DNA from: JBEGQX01 sp041180805
GTDB lineage: Bacteria; Planctomycetota; Planctomycetia; Gemmatales; Gemmataceae
DNA length: 7,536 nucleotides
Direction: 5' to 3'
NCBI GenBank assembly: GCA_041180805.1
Contig: JBEGQX010000248.1
Coordinates: 1 to 7,536, forward strand
In this document: one piece after another, positions 1 to 5,722 of the stretch
Layout of the letters: each line of letters starts with the position of its first letter
Position numbering within the stretch: position 1 is the stretch's first letter
Program-made: the position numbers and the translations under genes
Notes under the pieces: model-generated
Told to the model about the DNA's origin: nothing
The model's database searches: none
The model's input: the letters and a program-made list of their open reading frames with translations, nothing else

Positions 1-285
1 CCCTTTAAAAACGGCATCTCCGGAAAAAGCAACCATGTCGCTGGAAAATTCAAATCGGACTTTTGCCCTCAATCCTCCTTTTTCATTTTGGACAGGAAAA
101 AAACCTCCTAAAATTTTGCTACCGGAATCCAAATCGAGGACAAAATCCTCCTGATTGTGTTGATAATTAGGAGGCACCCTGACAGATAATTCAACCCATA
201 ACATTTTCGCAAACCAGGGAATTTTCCCTGAGGCCAACAGTCTGCCTTTACTTTCAAATCCAAATGTAATCAAGGAAGTCTTCAA
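1..285 (-). CDS. Unknown protein, fifth gene of the E1/E2/JAB operon (partial, 3' end beyond the left edge)
   Basis: An open frame on the minus strand runs without a stop from about 327 to base 1. The best start is TTG at 285-283, two bases after the E1-like stop (288-290), with a GGCGGG purine-rich stretch eight bases upstream. It gives 95 visible residues, beginning (M)KTSLITFGFESKGRLL. A second in-frame TTG at 273 is an alternative start. I do not recognise the family. The visible part has no signal peptide and no cysteine, and it looks beta-strand rich (for example WVELSVRVPPNY, GLRAKVRFEF). It is not obviously a beta-grasp ubiquitin-like protein, and no Gly-Gly tail can be judged because the C-terminus is missing. 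The tight spacing suggests co-expression and probably a role with the conjugation genes, as effector, adaptor, target or modifier. Coding status is likely; function is unknown. Confidence 0.6.
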   Translation of the reverse strand, partial: MKTSLITFGFESKGRLLASGKIPWFAKMLWVELSVRVPPNYQHNQEDFVLDLDSGSKILGGFFPVQNEKGGLRAKVRFEFSSDMVAFSGDAVFKG

Positions 286-287
286 GT

Positions 288-1094
288 TTAAATCCCGCCT
301 GAAAGTTCCCTGATTTTTCTTGCCAGCTCACCATCGATATCCAGACTGCTTGCATCATTTTGTTTGCAAAAATAACAATCAAGATTCTTGGGAATTTGCA
401 AACAGATGGCACTCCAAGGCTTTTCAAATACTCCCTCGAGCTTTTTCATGGGCATCAACAAAGAATGGGGATCTTTATTTCCATCTAACATTTCCAATGT
501 TTTTATTGCATGTATGGAGGCTATGTGCATGATGGAGGAAAAAGTTGCGCTGATTCTCATCTTTGGGTTTTCTGAAGTCGGCTGGCTGTAATCACTCTTC
601 TCCTCAGGTCCATCCATAGGACCTTCCCTTTTTAAATGGGAGCAAACACATCCATAACATGGGCCGCCAGGACTAAACACATGAACGAACCCTCCAATTC
701 CACCACTTAGCACCTCCCCAAGGGTCCAGAAAACATTCTGTTCCCTCATCCAGGAACACCAGTGATATTTAGCGGGCTCATTATCTACCGCACAAATCCC
801 GATCGGAATTTCTTTTGAATCAGGGGGAAAAACTTGCTCTTTGGAACATTCTTGCAGGGTGGAAGAAAAGACCTGCAAATCCAAATCTGGCCGGCGATTT
901 TTTACCCAATCAGAAGCCTTTTTGGCCTTAGAAAAACCCAAAGCATCGATTCCAAAAAGGTGCCTTTGCAAATTATGCTGCTTAAACACATCAGGCTCGA
1001 TTAGGGTGCATTTTGATATGCGTTGATCTTTTAGAACCATGTCTAAAACAGCCATCCCACCGCTACCCAATCCGACTTGAATCAGATGAAACAT
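288..1094 (-). CDS. ThiF/E1-like ubiquitin-activating-type adenylyltransferase
   Basis: A 268-residue ThiF/E1 superfamily protein. Known family role: it adenylates the C-terminal glycine of a ubiquitin-like protein, usually passing it on as a thioester. The nucleotide-binding Rossmann motif GLGSGG is at residues 8-13. Acidic D35 with N41 and R44 (EPDVFKQHNLQRH) match the ATP-binding D…N..R pattern, and AVDN at 102-105 is the usual Asp after strand 6. Two CxxC pairs (C146/C149, C240/C243) probably bind structural zinc. Start: ATG at 1094, two bases after the E2-like stop, with GAGG 11 bases upstream. The protein begins almost at the Rossmann strand, so the usual N-terminal helix is missing. 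No cysteine lies in the crossover segment (about 152-200), so the thioester residue is unclear; C151 is a candidate. Adjacent E2 and JAB genes argue for protein conjugation rather than thiamine or molybdopterin synthesis. Confidence 0.9.
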   Translation of the reverse strand: MFHLIQVGLGSGGMAVLDMVLKDQRISKCTLIEPDVFKQHNLQRHLFGIDALGFSKAKKASDWVKNRRPDLDLQVFSSTLQECSKEQVFPPDSKEIPIGICAVDNEPAKYHWCSWMREQNVFWTLGEVLSGGIGGFVHVFSPGGPCYGCVCSHLKREGPMDGPEEKSDYSQPTSENPKMRISATFSSIMHIASIHAIKTLEMLDGNKDPHSLLMPMKKLEGVFEKPWSAICLQIPKNLDCYFCKQNDASSLDIDGELARKIRELSGGI

Positions 1095-1096
1095 GA

Positions 1097-1537
1097 TTAT
1101 TTCGCCTCAGGCAGGGGCCATTCTGATGTCTGCTTCCATATTTCATAGCAGGCCAACCAGCGCCAGGCTGCCATCACCGCAAAAATAACTGTAAAAGTTG
1201 CTGGATCCCACTTACTGGATTTTCTGCTACTTCCCTGTTTCCACAAACACAAAGTCTGCCCGGGCAACAAATGAGGACATGGATAATCAAGTGAGGTTAC
1301 TACCCTGGTTTCCGGGGGAACCAATGGATATCCAGCAAAAAGCGTGGTGACCAATTCATAAACATTGTGACCCGGTTTCAATTTATATTTTAAGGCAAGA
1401 CCATCCGATGTCGTCTGAACGGTAATCTTGTAGATATCATCCCGGTCCTTGTTGTACTGTTCTATGACCGGAAACTCTACCGTCACCAGCCTTTTTTTCG
1501 CAGCTTCATTCTTAAGAAGGGTCGGAACGTATTCCAT
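1097..1537 (-). CDS. Prokaryotic E2-like (UBC-fold) conjugating protein
   Basis: A 146-residue protein from ATG 1537; a TTG at 1549 would add four residues. Neither start has a clear Shine-Dalgarno, and translation may be coupled to the gene ending at 1552. It matches prokaryotic E2 relatives: a central YPLVPP (70-75) equivalent to the E2 'YP..PP' segment, then H89 and the strand TLCLW with C97 as putative catalytic cysteine, W110-D111, and a C-terminal helix WRWLACYEIW (125-134) ending in W..PLPEA. The LCL…W…WL..YE layout is known from stand-alone bacterial E2s and from the E2 domain of CBASS Cap2. Expected role: accept the modifier from the E1-like protein encoded just downstream and transfer it to a target. 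Family assignment is confident; the specific subfamily is not. Confidence 0.85.
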   Translation of the reverse strand: MEYVPTLLKNEAAKKRLVTVEFPVIEQYNKDRDDIYKITVQTTSDGLALKYKLKPGHNVYELVTTLFAGYPLVPPETRVVTSLDYPCPHLLPGQTLCLWKQGSSRKSSKWDPATFTVIFAVMAAWRWLACYEIWKQTSEWPLPEAK

Positions 1538-1551
1538 GATTTTAATCAAAT

Positions 1552-1734
1552 TTAATAATGACAGGGAACTGATCGAATGGCATTTATAACATCCTGTTCC
1601 GAGTTTTTAGCTTCTCCCGCAACAAAAGAAGTATCCTTGGGATTTACACCAATGGGCTTTCCCAATTCGGAATTATTTCGCAATGCTTCGTAAAGATTTT
1701 TTCGTTCTTCATCATTCAAAGGCCTAAAATCCAT
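1552..1734 (-). CDS. Small helical protein of unknown function between the JAB and E2 genes
   Basis: A 60-residue protein starting at ATG 1734, with a strong AAAGGAG Shine-Dalgarno nine bases upstream. It lies about 20 bases after the JAB stop and before the E2 gene. Two likely helices are visible (DEERKNLYEALRNN near residues 8-21 and SEQDVINAIRSV near 45-56), joined by a polar loop. It is acidic to neutral, with no signal peptide and no membrane segment. The C-terminus is …SVPCHY, with no Gly-Gly, and the helical pattern does not fit a beta-grasp fold, so I do not call it the ubiquitin-like modifier even though modifier genes often occupy this place. Position and ribosome site support it as a real component, perhaps an adaptor or a small target. 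Function is unknown. Confidence 0.75.
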   Translation of the reverse strand: MDFRPLNDEERKNLYEALRNNSELGKPIGVNPKDTSFVAGEAKNSEQDVINAIRSVPCHY

Positions 1735-1755
1735 GGCTTTTATCTCCTTTACAAA

Positions 1756-2694
1756 TTATTTTTTCCCCAGTTCAGCCAGCACCAGGTAAATACCACGGTC
1801 TACATTATTTTCTTGAACATCTATGGCAAACTGTTGTTCGCTGTTCTCAAAAAAGTATTTCACATTTTCCCCAAGAATAAAAGCCCTTATAACACCCTTG
1901 GGATAAGTTGTTGGCACCAAAAGACAAAAAGCCTTTTCACCTTGATAAGAAATCACATCACAGGTGCTGCCGTTTTGCTGGGAAAGAATTCTCTCTATCC
2001 CCTCGGCATTTTTTTCCAAAATGGACCAATGGCCGCTTAAAAAATCTGCCAAATCTGGACCAAGGGTCCAGCGAATCTTCACATTTTTGTAATCCGTATC
2101 CCCTTGTAAAAGGGAATACCAGGAAAACCTCAAATTATTCCAATCAAAAGCATTGGAACTAACAAAATTAGCGACATGAGATTTTTCATAAATCTCAGGG
2201 GCATTTTCGATTGTCCCTATTCCGAAAACTCCCTGCCTGCCAGAGATAGATTTGACCCATTCAATATCTCCCCGGAAATCTCCCGAGGATGGCCTACGCA
2301 TTTTACCTGGGTGAGTGTGAAAAAGACCCAGAACCTCAAGCCTTTTTTCACGTTTTTTAAGTATTCTCCCAGCAATTGCCTGAGCCTGAGAGTTAAATTT
2401 AACATGCACAGAACTCGCATCCCGACTTTCACCCGAGGGAATTGCAGCCAATATTATTGCTTTATCTTTTTCCCTGAAACCCAAAAGCAACCAACCGATT
2501 TCTTCGTTTTTTCGGTCTCCGGCCAGATGTTCCATGTAACCGCTCACCAAAGTCTGACCAACCCCTGACGCAATCCTAACGAAACGAATAGGCGAATATT
2601 CTTTTTGATCCCCAAGTGCAAGTTCTTGCCTTGGGGACGAGACTAACAATTGCTGCAGTTCGTTTAGAAGCAACTTTATTTTCTGGATCATCAT
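1756..2694 (-). CDS. JAB/JAMM (MPN) family metallo-isopeptidase-like protein with extra C-terminal domain
   Basis: A 312-residue protein from ATG 2694, chosen because AAGG at 2700-2703 sits five bases upstream. The in-frame GTG at 2700 would overlap that ribosome site, and ATG 2691 is also possible. It carries a complete JAMM zinc site: a glutamate at E64/E65 (NEEIGWLLLG), then H126-x-H128-x7-S136-x2-D139 (FHTHPGKMRRPSSGD). Known role of the family: removing or processing ubiquitin-like modifiers, as in eukaryotic deubiquitinases and bacterial BilD and Cap3. An N-terminal helix (about 1-20, leucine-rich) precedes the domain. About 120 residues follow it, containing a YQGEKAFCLLVPTTYPKG segment (near 250-267) reminiscent of RWD/UBC folds. 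It is the first gene of the operon, which suggests the modification is reversible or that the modifier needs maturation. Confidence 0.88.
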   Translation of the reverse strand: MMIQKIKLLLNELQQLLVSSPRQELALGDQKEYSPIRFVRIASGVGQTLVSGYMEHLAGDRKNEEIGWLLLGFREKDKAIILAAIPSGESRDASSVHVKFNSQAQAIAGRILKKREKRLEVLGLFHTHPGKMRRPSSGDFRGDIEWVKSISGRQGVFGIGTIENAPEIYEKSHVANFVSSNAFDWNNLRFSWYSLLQGDTDYKNVKIRWTLGPDLADFLSGHWSILEKNAEGIERILSQQNGSTCDVISYQGEKAFCLLVPTTYPKGVIRAFILGENVKYFFENSEQQFAIDVQENNVDRGIYLVLAELGKK

Positions 2695-2834
2695 GCTCAC
2701 CTTAAGAAATACATTTATATTCTATTCGCCGAATTACAGCAGATTTGTTTTTTCTTAAAACTTATTTGTTGATCCAAGGTTGTTTTAAAAGAAAATCTAA
2801 TTCATGTAAACCACTGGAAAGGTCGGTTATACGC
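2695..2834. promoter_or_regulatory. Divergent intergenic region between the conjugation operon and the PfkB gene
   Basis: This 140-base AT-rich stretch must hold the promoters of both the minus-strand operon and the plus-strand kinase. On the minus strand a TATAAA-like box lies about 20 bases before the JAB start, but no convincing -35 box accompanies it. An imperfect inverted repeat (TTAAAAC at 2755-2761, GTTTTAA at 2782-2788) sits centrally and could be an operator. No terminator or small gene is evident. Exact promoter positions cannot be fixed. Confidence 0.35.
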
Positions 2835-3791
2835 ATGGCTTACGATGTTTTTTGTGGCGGTATATTGGTTGCAGATCATATTTGCGACCCAATAAGTCAT
2901 TTGCCATTAGAGGGCGAGTTGGTAGCGACAACCTCCATGGGAATGTCGCTTGGTGGCTGCGCTGCAAATGTTGCTGTTTGCTTAAGAAAACTCAATGTTT
3001 TTCCAAGAATTTCAGGCAGAGTTGGAAAAGACCATTTTGGAACGATGATTTCGGAAATGCTTAGGGAACAACAAATCCCCAGCGAAGGAATAGAAACGGA
3101 TGCACATGAAACCACAAGCCAGACGATGGTGGTAAATGTGAAAGGCCAAGATCGTAGATTTATTCACTGCATAGGTGCAAACAAAACTTTTTCGGACATA
3201 AATTTAAATTGGGAACATATTAAAGATTGCAAAATTCTTTACCTGGGGGGTTATCTTCTCATGAAAAAACTTTCCCCCAATCATGTTGCCAACGTTTTTT
3301 CGAAAGCACAAAAACAGGGAATAACCACAATTCTCGATGTTGTAACGCCTGGCAGGGAAGATTTCATGCCTAGTCTTGCACCCGTGTTACCTTTTACGGA
3401 TATATTTATGCCAAATGATGCCGAAGCCCAATTAATTACAGGAAAAATCGATTCCCTGGAGCAGGCCCTCTTTTTTCAAAATTCAGGGGTAAAGACGACC
3501 ATAATAACCAAGGGTTCCAAGGGAACCTTGATGGCAACGCCAGGAGGCACATGGATGGCAGATATTTTTTCCATGGATTATGTAGATGGCTCTGGAAGTG
3601 GAGACGCCTTCGCTGCCGGTTTTATGAAAGGCATCCTAAATAATAGGAGTCAGACAGAGTGTCTTGTTATGGGAAGTGCCATGGGGGCTAGTGTGGTAAG
3701 GGCAACCGGCACTACCAAAAGCGCGTTCACCGAAAAAGAGTTGGAAAACTATGTTCAAAAGAACAAGTTATCCATCCAAAGAATCGCCTGA
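2835..3791 (+). CDS. PfkB/ribokinase-family carbohydrate kinase
   Basis: A 318-residue sugar kinase of the PfkB family, which transfers phosphate from ATP to a sugar or nucleoside hydroxyl in the cytoplasm. The substrate-side signature is SLGGCAANVAVCLRKL (38-53), followed by GRVGKDHFG (61-69). The C-terminal signature is DGSGSGDAFAAGF (251-263), where D257 is the catalytic base and the glycines form the anion hole. MPNDAEA (192-198) is the usual N..E region, and IITKGSKG (223-230) lies by the nucleotide. Start ATG 2835 was chosen because the protein then begins at the first strand (YDVFCGG) and GGAAAGG lies 11 bases upstream; the open frame extends 30 residues further upstream without family-like sequence. 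Length is typical. Substrate cannot be read from the sequence; candidates include ribose, fructose, adenosine or 2-keto-3-deoxygluconate. It is divergent from the E1/E2/JAB operon and probably unrelated to it. Confidence 0.92.
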   Translation: MAYDVFCGGILVADHICDPISHLPLEGELVATTSMGMSLGGCAANVAVCLRKLNVFPRISGRVGKDHFGTMISEMLREQQIPSEGIETDAHETTSQTMVVNVKGQDRRFIHCIGANKTFSDINLNWEHIKDCKILYLGGYLLMKKLSPNHVANVFSKAQKQGITTILDVVTPGREDFMPSLAPVLPFTDIFMPNDAEAQLITGKIDSLEQALFFQNSGVKTTIITKGSKGTLMATPGGTWMADIFSMDYVDGSGSGDAFAAGFMKGILNNRSQTECLVMGSAMGASVVRATGTTKSAFTEKELENYVQKNKLSIQRIA

Positions 3792-3799
3792 CAATCAGG
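3787..3799. other. Short palindrome spanning both stop codons of the convergent PfkB and MoxR genes
   Basis: CCTGA (3787-3791), a CAA loop, then TCAGG (3795-3799) forms a five-base-pair hairpin in either transcript. It contains the TGA stops of both genes. There is no following T-run, so it is at best a weak bidirectional terminator. Confidence 0.2.
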
Positions 3800-4751
3800 G
3801 TAACTTCACCTCTGAAATGACAGTGTGAATCATTTCTTCCGTGGAATTATTTGGCCCGCTAGTTTCAAAACCAAGACTGATTCGGTGCCTAAAAACATCT
3901 GGAACCACTTCCTTGATATCTTCCGGTAAAACAAAATCACGGCCTTCCAAAAATGCGGTGGATTTAGCCGCCTTCACCAAATGCAATGCCCCTCGCGTGG
4001 AAACCCCATGCCCCAAAAAGGAATATTCATCATTTGCCAAAATCAGTTCCCTGGTTTTTCTCACAAGACTTACCGAATATTCCATTAAACATTCTTCCAT
4101 GTGAACGCGGGAAATCCTTTCCCTTAAAACCCCAAAATCTTCGGGACTGAACACAGCCTTAATTTCCTCCAGGGGGGAGCCTGCCAGCTTTTTCAAAATA
4201 TCCAGTTCCATGCGAGCTTCCGGATAATCCACAAAAACTTTCATCATAAATCGGTCTAATTGAGCATCAGGCAGAGGGTAGGTTCCCTCGTGATCCAAAG
4301 GATTTTGTGTAGCCATCACCAAGAAAGGGAAGGGAAGTGGGAAAGATTCATGTCCAATGGTGGCCTGACTTTCCTGCATTGCCTCAAGAAGGGCAGATTG
4401 AACCTTGGATGGCGCTCGATTAATCTCATCCGCCAGAATAAATTGCGAAAAAATTGGCCCCTTTCGGATTTCAAAATCAGAGGTTTTTTGGGAATAAATC
4501 ATGGTACCCAGCAAATCTGAAGGCAAAAGATCTGGGGTAAACTGAATCCTCTGAAAGGAAAGCCCCATAGAACTAGCCATGGCATTTGCCAGAGAAGTTT
4601 TAGCCAGGCCGGGAACACCTTCCAAAAGAACATGTCCGCCAGCCAAAAATGCAGCTAATATTTTCTTAACCACCGATTCCAAACCAAAGACCTTTTTTCC
4701 AACCTCGGTTTGAATTTTGCCCAACACATCGTTCTGACGAAAAGTTGTCAT
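3795..4751 (-). CDS. MoxR-family AAA+ ATPase
   Basis: A 318-residue MoxR-type AAA+ ATPase, probably an ATP-driven chaperone that remodels or activates partner proteins. Walker A is GVPGLAKT (45-52) with K51; Walker B is ILADEIN (105-111) with D108/E109. The sensor 1 region is MATQNP (146-151, N150), followed by the MoxR hallmark GTYPLPDAQLDRF (156-168). The sensor 2 arginine is in STRG (R253), and the C-terminal lid helices end near 300. Length is normal. Start ATG 4751 has only a weak AAAGA-type ribosome site. Its stop lies three bases from the converging PfkB stop. The usual next genes (DUF58, von Willebrand factor A, transglutaminase-like) are absent on its 3' side, so it appears to be a solitary copy whose partner is encoded elsewhere. 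Confidence 0.93.
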   Translation of the reverse strand: MTTFRQNDVLGKIQTEVGKKVFGLESVVKKILAAFLAGGHVLLEGVPGLAKTSLANAMASSMGLSFQRIQFTPDLLPSDLLGTMIYSQKTSDFEIRKGPIFSQFILADEINRAPSKVQSALLEAMQESQATIGHESFPLPFPFLVMATQNPLDHEGTYPLPDAQLDRFMMKVFVDYPEARMELDILKKLAGSPLEEIKAVFSPEDFGVLRERISRVHMEECLMEYSVSLVRKTRELILANDEYSFLGHGVSTRGALHLVKAAKSTAFLEGRDFVLPEDIKEVVPDVFRHRISLGFETSGPNNSTEEMIHTVISEVKLP

Positions 4752-4927
4752 AAAAATCTTTTCTTTTTAACTTATGTTTATTGCACCATTTTAATTTAAA
4801 TCCTTACCCATGGAACCAAAATAAATTTTGATTTACTGGCGGATATTTAAAAAATTTCTTATTTTGATGCTTCAATATAAGATGTTGTTTGTAAAAATAC
4901 CGAACTGCCTCAACATAAGGATTTAAC
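4752..4927. promoter_or_regulatory. AT-rich divergent intergenic region between the MoxR and aldolase genes
   Basis: This 176-base region should carry both promoters. On the plus strand it ends with AAGGA seven bases before the aldolase ATG. A TATAAG box near 4877 is a possible -10 for the plus strand but has no good -35. No RNA gene, conserved small reading frame or strong hairpin was seen. Confidence 0.35.
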
Positions 4928-5722
4928 ATGAAAACGAACCACGCAAAAAATCTTCTCAAAGAAGGAAAACCCAGTGTGGGCACTTGGCTTTCGCTTGGAA
5001 GCATCATTGCCAGCCGTTTCATGGCAAGAAGTGGATTTGCATGGCTTACAGTAGATATTGAACACACCTTGGTATCTTGGGAAACAGCCACCCACATGTT
5101 TGCCTCGATTGCAGATGCCAATTGTGTGCCCTTGGCCAGGGTTCCCAGCAACCGTCATGATCACATAAAGCGGGCGCTGGATAATGGAGCCTTCGGGGTG
5201 GTGGTACCCATGGTAAATTCACGCCAAGAAGCAATAGATGCAGTTTCCGCTGTTCTTTACCCACCTAAAGGTACAAGAAGTGTTGGTGGAAACGTTCATG
5301 CCCTTAATTTTGGCGCAAGTGCTCCGGATTATTTCAATAAAGCCAATGATGAACTTCTGGTAGTGCTTCAATGCGAGCATATTGATGCGGTAAGAAACGC
5401 AGATAGCATTTTTTCAGTTCCTGGAATAGATGCCATTTTTGTGGGCCCGAATGATTTGGCTGCAAGCATGCGAAGTCCGGATGGAAAACCGCCCTCCGCA
5501 GATGAATTCAATAATGCTCTGAAAACCATCCTTGAAGCATGTAAGAGAAACAAAGTTGCCCCAGGGATTCATTGCATGAGTCCTGAAGAAGCCGAATTAA
5601 GAATCAAAGAAGGCTGGCAATTTATTGCCGTAAATAGTGAGTTGAAAATGATGATGGAAGGTACAGCAGCAACTTTGTCCAAAATAGGCATCAAGGCTTC
5701 GGGAAATAACGCAAAGTATTAA
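4928..5722 (+). CDS. HpcH/HpaI-family class II aldolase
   Basis: A 264-residue TIM-barrel aldolase of the HpcH/HpaI family. Members reversibly cleave 4-hydroxy-2-oxo acids to pyruvate and an aldehyde using a divalent metal. The residues known from E. coli HpaI are all present one position later: catalytic H46 (DIEH), R71 (LARVP), Q148, metal ligands E150 (LQCEH) and D176 (FVGPNDLAASM). VVVPMVNS (91-98) and YPPKGTRSVGG (111-121) are also family segments. Start ATG 4928 has AAGGA seven bases upstream. The usual family length is about 250-270. Substrate is open: 2,4-dihydroxyhept-2-ene-1,7-dioate, 2-keto-3-deoxy-L-rhamnonate, 5-keto-4-deoxy-D-glucarate or 4-hydroxy-2-oxovalerate types all look alike. 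Its stop overlaps that of the converging gene. No aromatic-catabolism neighbours are present, so a sugar-acid substrate is somewhat more likely, by inference. Confidence 0.92.
   Translation: MKTNHAKNLLKEGKPSVGTWLSLGSIIASRFMARSGFAWLTVDIEHTLVSWETATHMFASIADANCVPLARVPSNRHDHIKRALDNGAFGVVVPMVNSRQEAIDAVSAVLYPPKGTRSVGGNVHALNFGASAPDYFNKANDELLVVLQCEHIDAVRNADSIFSVPGIDAIFVGPNDLAASMRSPDGKPPSADEFNNALKTILEACKRNKVAPGIHCMSPEEAELRIKEGWQFIAVNSELKMMMEGTAATLSKIGIKASGNNAKY

Noticed and set aside
288..1094. E1-like gene as thiF or moeB for cofactor synthesis
   Set aside because: It is surrounded by E2-like and JAB genes with no thiamine or molybdopterin genes or rhodanese partner, so conjugation is the better reading.
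1813..2568. Plus-strand frames antisense to the JAB gene
   Set aside because: They are shadows of a gene with a complete JAMM motif and show no conserved domain of their own.
288..2694. Type II CBASS (Cap2/Cap3) operon
   Set aside because: E1 and E2 are separate genes rather than a Cap2 fusion, and no CD-NTase or effector gene is visible. A CBASS core outside the window cannot be fully excluded.
288..2694. PRTRC plasmid-type cluster
   Set aside because: No ParB-like or other PRTRC genes and no plasmid features are present.
2745..2834. Upstream 30-codon extension of the PfkB gene
   Set aside because: The extra residues do not resemble the family, a ribosome site lies before ATG 2835, and the protein begins at the first conserved strand there.
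4804..5164. Minus-strand frames over the aldolase 5' end and its upstream region
   Set aside because: They overlap the well-supported aldolase gene in antisense, have no family resemblance and lack ribosome sites.
4928..5722. Citrate lyase beta subunit (CitE)
   Set aside because: The active-site spacing follows HpaI exactly (H46, R71, E150, D176), and there are no citrate lyase neighbours.
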